The position numbers were made by a program, and so were the translations under genes. Of a stretch of 64,000 nucleotides of DNA, positions 36,074-45,508 are shown piece after piece. Location of the stretch: the NCBI RefSeq assembly GCF_029910655.1, contig NZ_CP123897.1, positions 3,833,547 to 3,897,546 on the forward strand, written 5' to 3'. How positions within the stretch are numbered: the stretch's first letter is position 1; each line of letters begins with the position of its first letter. The notes below the pieces were generated by a model that searched no databases, had not been told where the DNA came from, and was given only the letters and a program-made list of their open reading frames with translations. Origin of the DNA: Methylomonas sp. UP202 (GTDB lineage: Bacteria > Pseudomonadota > Gammaproteobacteria > Methylococcales > Methylomonadaceae).

Positions 36074-37210
36074 TCACGCAGACAGCGCCGACCGGCGGCG
36101 AACTCCAACTACCCCGGCCAAGGCCGATCCGAACAGCCAAACGCTGGACGGCAACGGTACGGCGGCAATCTCAACGGAAATCGCCGCGCGGTAAGTCCCG
36201 GCGCCGGCGCTGCAACCCAGATTGGCGCCGCCATTGACGCCGATACAGCCATGACCCTGACCATCCAAACTGTCTCCTGACTCGCCACCGGCCCAGATGG
36301 TGTAGTCACCGGCCGCCAAATGCAGGATCAGGGTTTCGACTGAGCCATTGTTACCGGCGACATGGCCGGGATTGGCGAAGCCACCGGTCGTGGTGCTGCC
36401 GCAATGGGGACCGTTACAGGCGGTGGCACTCACCGAGGAAATGTAATTGATCCGCGACCAATCACCATTGGCATTGCCCATACTCCAGTTACCATAGGCA
36501 TCGAACTGACCCAGATAGGGATTGAGCAGGCTGCCGTAATTTCCGGAATTGGGATTGGTATCGATACCGCCGGTCTGGGTGCCGTTCAGGGTATCGCGGT
36601 AGCCATTATGCGGCGTGTAATTAGCGGTATACCACTGCTCTGCAGTTAAGCCATTGGAACCGGCAAAGGGTTGATTCCAAGCCGGGTTAACCATCAGTGC
36701 GGTGCCGGTACCGTCGTCTATGTAATGGGCGATATTCGGATCACCGGGGGCATGATCGGTAGGGCTCATCATCGACACATATAGCGGGCTATCCAGATCG
36801 ATTGGATTTTGGGTGTCCGGGGCCTGCTGGTCGTGCGACAACGCCGGCAGTACGCCGCTATAGACGCTGAAGGCCGGATTCAAGGTGCTGGCGTTAGCGC
36901 CATAGGCGCTATCGGTAATGGTGACAGAGGACTCGGCGGCCAAATGAAAAGTAAAAGCCTCGGCATTGAGAGTGACGGTATGGCTATCCGACAGCTGTGG
37001 CTGGGTACCGTCATACCAGGAATAGCGGGTAAAGTTGGGTGAGCTTTGGCATAAAGTTTTGCCGGCGCAAGGATCGGCATTAATGCCAGTGCCGGCTATC
37101 GTGGTCGCGGTATTCAGCAGGTTCCAGTTGGTGACATGGGCCTGGGCGGGGCCCACAACCAGTAGCGCGGCAATCGCGAAACTCAAGTTCAGACGGTTTG
37201 ATCTTCTCAT
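36074..37210 (-). CDS. VPLPA-CTERM surface protein, same family (member 2, divergent)
   Basis: I place the start at the ATG at 37208-37210 (MRRSNRLNLSF; GGAG seven bases upstream), giving a 378-residue protein with a signal peptide ending AQA, rather than the long upstream extension. Mature HVTNWNLLN is followed by the motifs LSDSHTVTL...FTFHL, LNPAFSVYSG with SHD, GYRDT, YLGQFDAYGNWSMGN and LAAGDYTIWAGG. The sorting signal is VPLPSSVWLFGSALAG + RRR. Extra Cys pairs (DPCAGKTLC, ACNGPHC, GCIGVNGGANLGC) are unusual for the family and may form disulfides. It heads the unit with member 1. Confidence 0.84.
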   Translation of the reverse strand: MRRSNRLNLSFAIAALLVVGPAQAHVTNWNLLNTATTIAGTGINADPCAGKTLCQSSPNFTRYSWYDGTQPQLSDSHTVTLNAEAFTFHLAAESSVTITDSAYGANASTLNPAFSVYSGVLPALSHDQQAPDTQNPIDLDSPLYVSMMSPTDHAPGDPNIAHYIDDGTGTALMVNPAWNQPFAGSNGLTAEQWYTANYTPHNGYRDTLNGTQTGGIDTNPNSGNYGSLLNPYLGQFDAYGNWSMGNANGDWSRINYISSVSATACNGPHCGSTTTGGFANPGHVAGNNGSVETLILHLAAGDYTIWAGGESGDSLDGQGHGCIGVNGGANLGCSAGAGTYRAAISVEIAAVPLPSSVWLFGSALAGVVGVRRRSALSA

Positions 37211-37610
37211 ATAAGACTCCAAAATAGTCATTAACGCCGAGTGGTGTCTGTCGAATCCGGCCGATAGCCAAATGCGTCTAACGACACGCTGCAAGATTGA
37301 TGTGCGGTTTAATGAGCACCATCTTTGACTAAGGACGATGCCGTCCGAACAAATCCCACAAGCCGGCAAAAAAATGACCGCCGAAAAGCCTTCCGGTCTG
37401 ATAACGATCAGCAGCGCTAGAGCCGCCCTCTCAATCACTACGCCGGGTATTTTCCAAGCAATACCTGTCTCATCGCCGCACCCCCTCTTTCCTCGATAAC
37501 AATTTTTTTATCCGGTTTGTGGGAATTGCCATTTGCTGTTCGTCCTTTTCTAGCAACGGATAGGAGATTCCAGGAAGGATCAACGCCATTGGATGGTGGA
37601 AGGAAGAATA

Positions 37611-37710
37611 GGGCCTGGCATGGCCCAAACCGCCACACCCGCCGCGAGGCGGGGCCGGAAAGCTCTGGGTCTGTAACAGATCGCCAAGCCGCCTTTTGTC
37701 ATGACAAAAG
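37611..37710 (+). ncRNA. Candidate c-di-GMP-I-like (GEMM) riboswitch upstream of the 37827 gene
   Basis: In order: GGCCCAAACCGCC, a perfect hairpin CCCGCC-GCGA-GGCGGG with a GNRA tetraloop, GCCGGAAAGC, GGGTCT with a small hairpin (TCTG TAA CAGA), then GCCAAGCCGCC, followed by an 18-bp palindrome CTTTTGTCATGACAAAAG (37693-37710). The order hairpin-GNRA / AAAGC / GGGTC / GCC resembles GEMM-I aptamers, although the classical ACGCAAAGC is CCGGAAAGC here. A GCCC-CAGC-GGGC stem with a T-rich tail at 37722-37744 could be the terminator half of an expression platform. A matching element is at 58539-58632. Confidence 0.55.
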
Positions 37711-37765
37711 TTAAACCGAACGCCCCAGCGGGCCTTCTTTGTTTAATTCACCCTAAGGAAATCGT

Positions 37766-37840
37766 ATGACAACACCCAAAATACCAAAGTCGGCCGCAAG
37801 CCCTTGGCCAGGCACAGGGGGCAACTATGACTTCGTCTGA
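37766..37840 (+). CDS. Possible 24-codon leader peptide overlapping the next gene
   Basis: A strong TAAGGAAA site precedes the ATG at 37766, opening a 24-residue frame (MTTPKIPKSAASPWPGTGGN...) that ends at a TGA 12 bases inside the 37827 gene. The overlap would couple translation. It may equally be chance; the main evidence is the good ribosome-binding site. Confidence 0.3.
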   Translation: MTTPKIPKSAASPWPGTGGNYDFV

Positions 37841-38648
37841 ACACCCATTACTGAAAAAGGCGCTGCAATCGGCACTGCTATTGGGCGGACTCTCGTCCAT
37901 GCCGGCGATGGCGCATCTCTATCCGATCAATCTGGGCAATTTCGACGGTACGGTCGGCGCAAGCGCCAGCGCGGTGAGCAGCGTGACCGGCAGTTACGGC
38001 TGGATCGACGGCACCGATGCCGATTGGTCCGACACGCATAAGCTGGCACCGTTTTCATTCACGCTAACCAGTGCCGCCGACGTGAAGTTAACGTTTCAAG
38101 CGGCGGTGGCCGGTGGCGGTCGTGGTGGCCTGAACCCCGGCTTTTCGTTGTATCTCGGTCATCCCCATGATACCTCGCTGGGCTTTGCCGACCACGACTT
38201 TTCGGTAGGTTCGGAATTGATCCGCAGTACGGATTGCGCAGCCACGCCGGGTTGTACCAACACCGAAGGCTCGTTTCGAGCCTTGACTAGTTGGCGAATA
38301 ACCACCGACTCAGACCCGCAAGCCGTCAATCCCAGCACATTCGAAGACATAGGCCACGCATACGACGGCAGCCAGGACTATGGTGTTGGAGTGATTTCCG
38401 GGTGGGATGGCGTGCTGGACAATTCGGTATCGAAAATTTTTCGTCTGGGTCCCGGCACTTATACCGCTTTTGTCGGCGGCAGCCTGTATGCCAACCAGAC
38501 CAGTACCTCGGCCAATGCGCTACGCGGCGTCAGCGCCGGCATCACTGTCGTACCATTACCGGCGCCTTTGGCGCTGATGGCTTCCGGCATAGTTTTTTTG
38601 AGACTGGCCGGACGGAAGTCCGGCCGGATTAGCGCATCCATTTTTTAA
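37827..38648 (+). CDS. VPLPA-CTERM surface protein, same family (member 3)
   Basis: This 273-residue exported protein (signal peptide ending AMA) has mature HLYPINLGNFDG. Family motifs are WSDTHKLAPFSFTL, LNPGFSLYLG followed by ADHD, then LGPGTYTAFVGGSLY. The tail is VPLPAPLALMASGIVFLRLAGRK, a shortened sorting helix. An internal Cys pair (TDCAATPGC) is present. It is preceded by the riboswitch candidate (37611-37710) and followed after 13 bp by the HAF-repeat gene, so c-di-GMP would control both if the RNA call is right. Confidence 0.82.
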   Translation: MTSSEHPLLKKALQSALLLGGLSSMPAMAHLYPINLGNFDGTVGASASAVSSVTGSYGWIDGTDADWSDTHKLAPFSFTLTSAADVKLTFQAAVAGGGRGGLNPGFSLYLGHPHDTSLGFADHDFSVGSELIRSTDCAATPGCTNTEGSFRALTSWRITTDSDPQAVNPSTFEDIGHAYDGSQDYGVGVISGWDGVLDNSVSKIFRLGPGTYTAFVGGSLYANQTSTSANALRGVSAGITVVPLPAPLALMASGIVFLRLAGRKSGRISASIF

Positions 38649-38661
38649 ATAGGAAAAAAAT

Positions 38662-39816
38662 ATGAGCAGGGCAAAATCATTCAAAGCTATAGTCTTACCC
38701 TTATTGGCCGGAGGATTATTACTCGCCGCCGCTGGACAGGCGCATGCGGCTTACAGCTTTTACGACCTGGGTACGGCTGGCGGGCCTTATTCGATGGCGC
38801 TTGCCATCAACAATGCCGGTCAGATCACTGGCACGAATAGCCGCGGAACCAGCACCAGAGACGATGGCTGGGTTTTTTCGACCTGGAATGGCACGACGAT
38901 GAGCGTGGGCGATTACGACAGCCATGGGATGGCAATCAACTCGTCCGGGCAAGTCGCGGGCGGTTTCGCGCCGCGTAGTTTCTGGATTTTCGCATCCACA
39001 TGGAACGGCAGTGTTAGAACGGATCTGAACGATTTGGGCGGACGCTCCGATCCACTTTGGAGCGACGCCACCGGGATTAACGACTTGGGGCAAGTGGTCG
39101 GTATCTCCAAAGCGCCGGGTACTACCGCACCAACGCCAGTTCTGTGGAATAACAACATTAATCCGACGGTACTAAACACGCTCGGCGGCCAATCCGGACG
39201 CGCGTTTGGAATCAATAACAGCGGACTCGCGGTCGGGGATAGTTTTACCACGGGCGATGGTGCCAGTCATGCGAGTTTATGGAATACCAACAACCAGAAT
39301 AGCCCCAGCGATCTCGGTACGCTCGGAGGTGCCGACAGTAGTGCTCTGGCGATCAACGCCGGCAATCAAATCGTCGGCTGGAGCTCAACCACCGATGACT
39401 TGGCGGAGCATGCCGTACTTTGGGACGGTGACACTATCAATGACCTGGGTACCTTGGGTGGCTTGAATAGCCGCGCCCAAGCCTTAAATGTGGCCGGCGC
39501 CATCGTCGGCTGGAGCGAGCTGGCGAATGGCTCGCGACACGCCACGCTATGGAATGGGGGCGGCATACTGGATTTAAACAGCCTGCTCGATCCCGCTCTG
39601 ATCAGCGCCGGTTGGGTGCTAACCGATGCCGCCGGCATCAACGACCACGGCTGGATTGTAGGCACCGCCACCAACAGTCTGTTGGGTATCACCGACGGTC
39701 ATGCCTTCCTGCTCAGTCCCACCGCGGTGCCGGTTCCCGGCGCGGTGTGGTTGTTCGGGTCGGCCTTGGCTGGACTGCTGAGCGCCACTCGCCGCAAATC
39801 GGCGGTTAGCGCATAA
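38662..39816 (+). CDS. HAF-repeat VPLPA-CTERM extracellular protein
   Basis: The 384-residue exported protein (signal peptide ending AHA) has about six HAF-type repeats of the form (D)LGTLGG...A.aIN..GqivG.s.....HAvLWd, each about 45-50 residues, a beta-propeller-like pattern of unknown function. The C-terminus VPVPGAVWLFGSALAG + RRK is a textbook VPLPA sorting signal. It lies 13 bp behind the family member at 37827 with AGGAAAA as its ribosome-binding site, and a hairpin terminator follows (39828-39851). It is not a member of the [DN][ST]H...FxFxL family itself. Confidence 0.88.
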   Translation: MSRAKSFKAIVLPLLAGGLLLAAAGQAHAAYSFYDLGTAGGPYSMALAINNAGQITGTNSRGTSTRDDGWVFSTWNGTTMSVGDYDSHGMAINSSGQVAGGFAPRSFWIFASTWNGSVRTDLNDLGGRSDPLWSDATGINDLGQVVGISKAPGTTAPTPVLWNNNINPTVLNTLGGQSGRAFGINNSGLAVGDSFTTGDGASHASLWNTNNQNSPSDLGTLGGADSSALAINAGNQIVGWSSTTDDLAEHAVLWDGDTINDLGTLGGLNSRAQALNVAGAIVGWSELANGSRHATLWNGGGILDLNSLLDPALISAGWVLTDAAGINDHGWIVGTATNSLLGITDGHAFLLSPTAVPVPGAVWLFGSALAGLLSATRRKSAVSA

Positions 39817-39827
39817 AATAGCCGCGC

Positions 39828-39851
39828 GGCGAGCCGAGGAAGCGGCTCGCC
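39828..39851 (+). terminator. Terminator candidate after the HAF-repeat gene
   Basis: GGCGAGCCG and CGGCTCGCC form a perfect nine-pair stem with loop AGGAAG, followed by GTGTTTAAAAT, a weak T-run. Confidence 0.65.
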
Positions 39852-40724
39852 GTGTTTAAAATCCGCATAGAAGCGTTAAGCCCGGTTTTGTTTGCTCAAA
39901 GCGGCTTGACGGATTTTCTCCGGATTGCATAGCTATTCAGAGGGTGTTCTGGGAGAGAAGATCCTTCCCAATATCTCGAAGTTAAACGGTTACAGTCAAT
40001 GTAAGCCGCAGGCTAAGCAAAGCCGAAGCCAGCCATTTCGCTTCGACTTCAACCAGCAAACGGTGTAACGGACATTAACGCATTTATCCGCCGTCGCGAG
40101 ACGGCGTTCTTACTCCGCGCTGAATAGTTACCACAATCGCCAATATTTCAGCGGAACGCCACCTTTGTACCCTTAGCCGCCTCCCGGCACGGCACTGATG
40201 CAGCGCTCCGACGGATGCCCGACGCTTCCGGCCTCGCATCGCCATCAGCGCGTAGATTCCCCTCAATCAATCCCGGCCCGCCGAGCCCTCTAGGTTGGAT
40301 AGCCAGCCGTTCCCGCCGTCTTCACGGCAAAGCCTACCAAACCTCCAGTCCGGACCGTTATTCGCGCGCGCATATCCGGGTATTCCTAGAGCTCCCGAGC
40401 CATACACTTAGTAAACAAACTAAGGCGGCATTGCCTTATCGATACTTGTCCACGGCATCGTTACATGCAGTCAAGTCAGCCCAGGGCAAAACCGAGCCGA
40501 AAGGATAGATTCATAGCATGGCTGGCATAGCCTAGCCATACTTGGTAGAAGAACACGCGACAATTAGTCGCATAGCCAAACAATTGATATGCGCGACCCA
40601 TGCCATATAGAATTAGTTTAAAAACTAGTTTGACACATCCAAAGCCCCTGGCCGCGCCAGCCAAGCTCCCGGCTACCCCACTCGCCAGGCAGGATGAACC
40701 GCTTTATCAACTGGAGACTTCGCC
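39852..40724. other. Intergenic region, 873 bp, no gene seen
   Basis: The short frames here have no coding character. I see no repeat, hairpin or operator strong enough to list. It precedes the 40725 gene, which has its own GGAGA site. Confidence 0.45.
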
Positions 40725-41345
40725 ATGGCTAAATCCGACTATATACCTCACCCCGATAATGATCTGCTGATCTGGCACGACCGGTTCCGGATCAATTTAC
40801 AAGCCAAATATACCGATTTAGGCATTTCCGCCGCCGATCTGGCGACTATCGAAGCGGACAATCAAGACTTACATAATAAAATCGCCGCTGCTAGCGCCGC
40901 CACTGCTGCCGCTAAGCATGCGACCGCCGAGAAATCGGCCAGCCGAAGCCATGCGGAAGAGCACGTGCGCGCCGTGGTTCGCCGGATTAAAGCCAACGCG
41001 GGTTACACCGACGCGATCGGCAATTTGCTGGGGGTGATCGGCAGCGAGAACAGCGTCGATTTGTCCAGTGCCAAACCGATATTGAGCGGTGTGGACCATA
41101 GCGGCGGTGTTGTGGTGCTGAAATACTTAAAATCCAAAAGCAACGGCATTAATATTTACAGCCAGCGCGAAAACGACGCCGATTTTATTTTTCTCGCTCG
41201 CAACAACGGCCCGGCGTTTACCGACGATAGACCACTCCTGGTGCCTGGCAAACCCGAGTTGCGCCGCTATACGGCGGTTTATGTGGTCAACGACGAGGAA
41301 GTCGGTTTGTTTAGCGACGAGTTTGTGATCAGTTGCTCGCCTTAG
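40725..41345 (+). CDS. Hypothetical cytoplasmic protein with coiled coil (206 aa)
   Basis: The protein lacks a signal peptide. Residues 1-60 are a helical start (DNDLLIWHDRFRINLQAKYTDLG region), 60-90 an Ala-rich coiled coil (IAAASAATAAAKHATAEKSA), and the second half looks like an all-beta, fibronectin-type-III-like module (SGGVVVLKYLKSKSNGINIYS, TAVYVVNDEEVGLFSDEF). Proteins of this layout occur in several proteobacteria as unknowns. It stands alone. No function is offered. Confidence 0.75.
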   Translation: MAKSDYIPHPDNDLLIWHDRFRINLQAKYTDLGISAADLATIEADNQDLHNKIAAASAATAAAKHATAEKSASRSHAEEHVRAVVRRIKANAGYTDAIGNLLGVIGSENSVDLSSAKPILSGVDHSGGVVVLKYLKSKSNGINIYSQRENDADFIFLARNNGPAFTDDRPLLVPGKPELRRYTAVYVVNDEEVGLFSDEFVISCSP

Positions 41346-41583
41346 TAGGCTCGCTCAAATATAACTGTGAGTCAGCCGGAAACTCGCCTCATTGCGCCAT
41401 TCAATCGATGCCGTTCCCTTGGCTTTGGCAGACTCTTGGCAAAATATTACATCAAATATTTAATTTAAAGTGCTAAGAAAAGGCAAATTTGCTGCCGTTC
41501 AAATTCGATAGCATTCCGTTAGCGGCCGGCGTAACAGGATGTTTCGACGTTAGGAAGTGCATCGATCGAGTATCAAATGCATT

Positions 41584-41744
41584 ATGACCACATACCGACG
41601 TTTTTACATACCAAATCCCATGTGGTTTTCCACTGCCAATCGTGCCGATTTTGGGCTCATTTAATCGAAGACCACCGTGATTGCAATCGTCACATCGACT
41701 ATATCCATCGGAATCCGGTAAAACATGGCACGTGCAAAATGTAA
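41584..41744 (+). pseudogene. Decayed REP-associated tyrosine transposase (RayT) remnant
   Basis: Two fragments of the family are visible. MTTYRRFYIPNPMWFSTANRA (split for citation: MTTYRRFYIP, NPMWFSTANRA), the RayT N-terminus, runs into a stop near 41664. DHRDCNRHIDYIHRNPVKHG, the RayT C-terminal motif, ends at a TAA at 41742-41744. The central catalytic part is deleted. Dispersed CTTCGACAGGCTCGG-type repeats lie nearby (42223-42255). Confidence 0.8.
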
Positions 41745-42222
41745 TAGATTGGCCTTATACAAGCTTTCTTCGATATGCGAAACTAGGTAAGCGAATAACA
41801 ACAAGTCTGAATGTATAGATGGCTTTCAGTCCAGCATCCCCCTGGGACGTGACACCGAAAATACACGCTAACTTTTTGTAAGGCGCTTATTTATGAAAGA
41901 CATTGGGGAACATACAGAAATAGCGATTGATGGTGTTGGCTGACGTAACGCGACCGATGCGCCTCCTATCGTTGAAACAACCTATTTGGTGCACCTTATC
42001 GCGTTTTGTTCACCGCGTCTACGTGCTTACGATTCTCGTCACCGGTGTCGGCAGTCCCGCAAGGTCGAGTCTGAGCAATTCCCTTTGCGCCATCCCTCCA
42101 TCGCTCGGCAAACCGGCTTTAGCGGGCGAACCTCAAGCAGCCAAATCCAGAATTATTAACCCGGCCCTACTGATCTGGCATTCCGTTCGGGCCGAGCTCG
42201 GCTAAGCCCGGACCAGTACGCC

Positions 42223-42255
42223 CTTCGACAGGCTCGGGGCGAACGGTTTTTAGGG
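42223..42255. repeat. Dispersed short repeat (GCCCTTCGACAGGCTCGG type)
   Basis: GTACGCCCTTCGACAGGCTCGGGGCGAACGG contains the same CCTTCGACA.GCTC...GAACGG words as the hairpins at 47475-47600 in the opposite sense. It is the usual gammaproteobacterial intergenic repeat, possibly mobilised by RayT-type enzymes. Confidence 0.55.
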
Positions 42256-42324
42256 GCCGGATGAATAGAAGATACGCAAGAATCGGAAAATACCGGGATA
42301 CCAATCCGTGGCGATTTTGGAAAG

Positions 42325-43266
42325 TCATGATAATTCCAAAGACTCCCAGTAACGAGGAAACATGCTGATGCGCCGCTTCAGGGCCAATGGCAAGGCCTTG
42401 TGTATCCAGCCTAGCCGATACCCCAACAATTTCAGCGCGGAACGCAAAATGCATTCGGGTATGCGCCAAGTTTGCCCCAACTGCATGATGTGTTTAACTT
42501 CTGAAATGACAAAACGCCGCCCTTCCCCGCGCGCCTTACCAAATTGGCGTTCAATCCAGTCTTCCTGGCCGTAAAACACACCAATATCGAAATAGCGCCG
42601 AAACTCTTGCCGCAACGAGTAGCTATGCGAGTGAATCACGCGGGAGTCGGCTTCATACCGAACGCTCCAGCCGGACAGCAGCATTTTAGCGGCAACATAG
42701 GCGTCTTCGCTGCCGATCACGTCGAGCGGAAATCCGCCGACCGCATCAAGGGCCGTGCGTCTGTACGCCGCGAACGAGTCGGAGCTGAAGCAAGTCTTGA
42801 TACCCAAGCTGGCGGAATCGGAAAGTTTCTTGGTTCTGCTTCGCGCGGGATAGTTGAAATAACGGGCGTGCGCTTCAAGAGTGCCGGCTTCCGGGCGCGG
42901 CAACTGCCGCCCGTATGCCACGCCGACATTGACATCCAACAACACCGCATCCCGCAACTTACGCAAACTTTCCGTATCGGCCAAGATCGCATCCTGCGTC
43001 ATAAAGATCAGTATGTCCGCAGACACCAGCTGGCTGGCCCAACGCCGAGTCCCGCCATGGTTGAATGTTCCTGGCGGAATCGTTTCGACTCTAGCGCCCG
43101 CCGCTAAACAACGTTGTACGGTGTCATCCGTCGAGTGACTATCGACTATCAGCCATTCATCGGGTTGCAAAGACTGGCTCGCCAGTGCCGGCAACAGCCG
43201 ATCCAAGTGCTGACTGGCATTCCAAACCGGAACAATGACTGCGGTTCGTACTAATTCAGTATTCAT
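42325..43266 (-). CDS. Family 2 glycosyltransferase (rhamnosyltransferase-like)
   Basis: The 313-residue GT-A enzyme begins TAVIVPVWNASQHLDRLLPAL. It has IVDSHSTDDTVQ (nucleotide-sugar binding), an ILIFMTQDAILAD segment where a DxD-type motif sits, GGFPLDVIGSEDAYVAAKML (acceptor/catalytic region, ED) and a C-terminal helical part. The SEDxYvaaKmL and FNHGGTR wording is that of rhamnosyltransferases of polysaccharide synthesis. No other polysaccharide genes lie nearby, so the glycan is unknown. It acts at the cytoplasmic side of the inner membrane. Confidence 0.88.
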   Translation of the reverse strand: MNTELVRTAVIVPVWNASQHLDRLLPALASQSLQPDEWLIVDSHSTDDTVQRCLAAGARVETIPPGTFNHGGTRRWASQLVSADILIFMTQDAILADTESLRKLRDAVLLDVNVGVAYGRQLPRPEAGTLEAHARYFNYPARSRTKKLSDSASLGIKTCFSSDSFAAYRRTALDAVGGFPLDVIGSEDAYVAAKMLLSGWSVRYEADSRVIHSHSYSLRQEFRRYFDIGVFYGQEDWIERQFGKARGEGRRFVISEVKHIMQLGQTWRIPECILRSALKLLGYRLGWIHKALPLALKRRISMFPRYWESLELS

Positions 43267-43295
43267 CTACTTACTCCTAGGGTTCAAAAATAAAT

Positions 43296-43535
43296 TCAAA
43301 ATTTCAACGACGTCTGTGATGGCTCAATGCCGGGCATTTGCGTGACGTCCAAAACCAACTGCTCGCTTCTCGCTGAATGCAAGTCGCTGCCTATCTGAAT
43401 CCGTACTCCCGCTGACTTAAACGCCTCGCCCTCATCGAAAGAACTCGTGCTGTAATAGCAAGACCCTGGCGACGAATAACCGAGATCGCCGAGATCTTTG
43501 GCCAGGTTGAGTGCTTTCAGTAAGGTGATCGGCAT
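43296..43535 (-). CDS. Possible small protein upstream of the glycosyltransferase (79 aa)
   Basis: The frame ends 30 bp before the glycosyltransferase on the same strand. The product (MPITLLKALNLAKDLGDLGY...) has no recognised motif, signal peptide or membrane segment. It could be a gene remnant. Support is only position and length. Confidence 0.3.
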   Translation of the reverse strand: MPITLLKALNLAKDLGDLGYSSPGSCYYSTSSFDEGEAFKSAGVRIQIGSDLHSARSEQLVLDVTQMPGIEPSQTSLKF

Positions 43536-43958
43536 ACGCAGAGTCCCACAATTTGTTTGATTAATCTGTTAACTGCGACCTCTAATCGAGGTCATGACGA
43601 CGGTGTCGTTTATGCCCGCCGGCCGCTGACGAAATCATTGATTGAGGCGTTTCCGACCCACTTGTTAAAACAACGCAAACCCCATGCCGATTTATTTGAA
43701 ATACATAAGCAGTTGAATTTAAATAGACAAATTGATCTTTGTAGGAAAGATAAGGCTTATGGCAACATCAAACCGAGACGACATGTCGTATATCTGCGAT
43801 ATTTCGTCCCGGTTTGTCATGACTACTGTCATCGGTGTCAAACCGCTTCGACAGGTCACTCAACCAAAACAGTGAAGGCGCGTAAATTTGGGCGGCTCTA
43901 TTGGCCGACTTTTACCTTCAGTCTAAAATCGCCGCGATAAATCCAATTCAATCCCCCC
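43536..43958. other. Intergenic region before dctA with a 12-bp palindrome
   Basis: ACGACATGTCGT (43778-43789) is an exact palindrome inside a longer imperfect inverted repeat AAACCGAGACGACA...TTTCGTCCCGGTTT (about 43770-43817), a plausible operator about 150 bp upstream of dctA. No sigma-54 type promoter was found. A 127-codon plus frame here lacks coding character. Confidence 0.4.
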
Positions 43959-45251
43959 ATGGACACACCATCCCATCCGTTACCGCCGGCTGACCGCGCT
44001 CAAACCCGGCTGTACTATTGGGTCTTGGCGGCGATTGTATTAGGTGGATTATTCGGCCATTTCGATGCGGCGCATGCGGTGGCATTGAAGCCGGTCGGCG
44101 ACGGTTTTATCGGCTTGATCAAAATGCTGATCGCGCCGGTGGTGTTTTGCACCGTGGTGCTGGGCATTGCCGGGGCGGGCGACATGAAGAAAGCCGGGCG
44201 CGTCGGCTTTAAAGCCCTGGTGTATTTCGAATTGGTATCGACCCTTGCGTTGGCCTTGGGCGTCATAGTGGCCAATGTGCTGGCACCGGGCCAGGGCTTT
44301 AACGTCGATCCGGCCAGCCTGGATGCGCCGGCGGTCGCGGGTTTCGCCAAGCAGGCCGATCAACAAACCGTCGCCGAGTTTTTCTTACACATCATCCCCA
44401 AAACCTTTACCGACGCCTTCACCGGCTCCGGCGATTTGCTGCAGGTGTTGCTGGTCTCGGTGCTGTTTGGGCTGGCGCTGCAGAAAATGGGCGAAGCCGG
44501 GCGTTTGGTGCATCGCTTTGTCGAGGAATGCGCCCATCTATTCTTTGCGATGATGAACGTGGTCATGAAGTTAGCGCCGATCGGCGCGGGCGCGGCGATG
44601 GCTTTTACCATCGGCAAATACGGCATAGACGCCTTGAAACCCTTAGCCGCGTTGATGGGCTGTTTTTATCTGACCTGCGCGCTGTTCGTGGTGCTGGTGC
44701 TGGGCGGGATAGGTAAACTGATCGGTTTCAACATTTTCAAGCTGCTGCGTTACCTCAAGGAAGAGTTGCTGCTGGTGCTGGGAACGTCTTCGTCGGAAAC
44801 GGCATTGGTACCGTTGATGAACAAACTGGAGCGCTTGGGTTGCTCGCGGTCGGTGGTCGGCTTGGTCGTCCCTTCCGGCTATTCCTTTAATTTGGACGGG
44901 ACCAATATCTATCTGACGCTGTCGGCGCTGTTCGTCGCGCAGGCATTAAATGTCGATTTGAGCCTATCCCAGCAACTGACCTTGTTGTTGGTGGCGATGT
45001 TGACGAGCAAAGGCGCCTCCGGCGTGACCGGCGCCGGTTTCATTACGCTGGCCGCGACGCTGGCGGTGGTGCCGGCGGTACCGGTGGCTGCCTTGTCGCT
45101 GATCTTGGGCATAGACCGCTTTATGTCGGAAGCCCGCGCCTTGACCAATCTGATCGGCAACGCCGTGGCAACCATCGTGGTGTCGCAGTCCGAGCGCGAG
45201 CTGAATCAGGCCCAACTGCGGGCGGAATTGGAGGGCGACGTTCGCGGCTAG
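43959..45251 (+). CDS. dctA: C4-dicarboxylate:cation symporter (DctA family)
   Basis: The 430-residue inner-membrane protein of the glutamate/dicarboxylate symporter family has eight TM segments and two re-entrant loops. The HP1 loop serine stretch [14 protein letters not shown] (about 272-286) and the TM7 NLDGTNIY motif (about 312) bind substrate and Na+/H+, and [20 protein letters not shown] is HP2. DctA imports succinate, fumarate, malate or related acids. In a methanotroph this could feed the serine-cycle and TCA intermediates handled by the neighbours. It stands alone, 257 bp before sga. Confidence 0.92.
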   Translation: MDTPSHPLPPADRAQTRLYYWVLAAIVLGGLFGHFDAAHAVALKPVGDGFIGLIKMLIAPVVFCTVVLGIAGAGDMKKAGRVGFKALVYFELVSTLALALGVIVANVLAPGQGFNVDPASLDAPAVAGFAKQADQQTVAEFFLHIIPKTFTDAFTGSGDLLQVLLVSVLFGLALQKMGEAGRLVHRFVEECAHLFFAMMNVVMKLAPIGAGAAMAFTIGKYGIDALKPLAALMGCFYLTCALFVVLVLGGIGKLIGFNIFKLLRYLKEELLLVLGTSSSETALVPLMNKLERLGCSRSVVGLVVPSGYSFNLDGTNIYLTLSALFVAQALNVDLSLSQQLTLLLVAMLTSKGASGVTGAGFITLAATLAVVPAVPVAALSLILGIDRFMSEARALTNLIGNAVATIVVSQSERELNQAQLRAELEGDVRG

Positions 45252-45508
45252 AGCCGCCGCTTAGCCTGCTTCAGCCGGGCGCCAAACGCCGGTTTTTCCT
45301 TCGGTAGAAGTATGGTCTAGCGCCGATTTTACCGAATCGCGCCTTAAAACCTCCCATCGGCTACGGGCGTTGAGAAGAGCGGGAACGAAGCCGAAGCCAA
45401 GTCTGGAAACTAGACCGTTCCTTGCGTAGAGACTTGCTCAAAACCCGGTTCTGTGGCACTATCCGGCGATTTTTCACGAAACAATCAATCCCTTTAAGGA
45501 GTCAGCAG

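Noticed and set aside
40000..40724. Several 60-100 codon frames in the long gap before the 40725 gene
   Set aside because: None has a ribosome-binding site, a plausible composition or a neighbour relationship.
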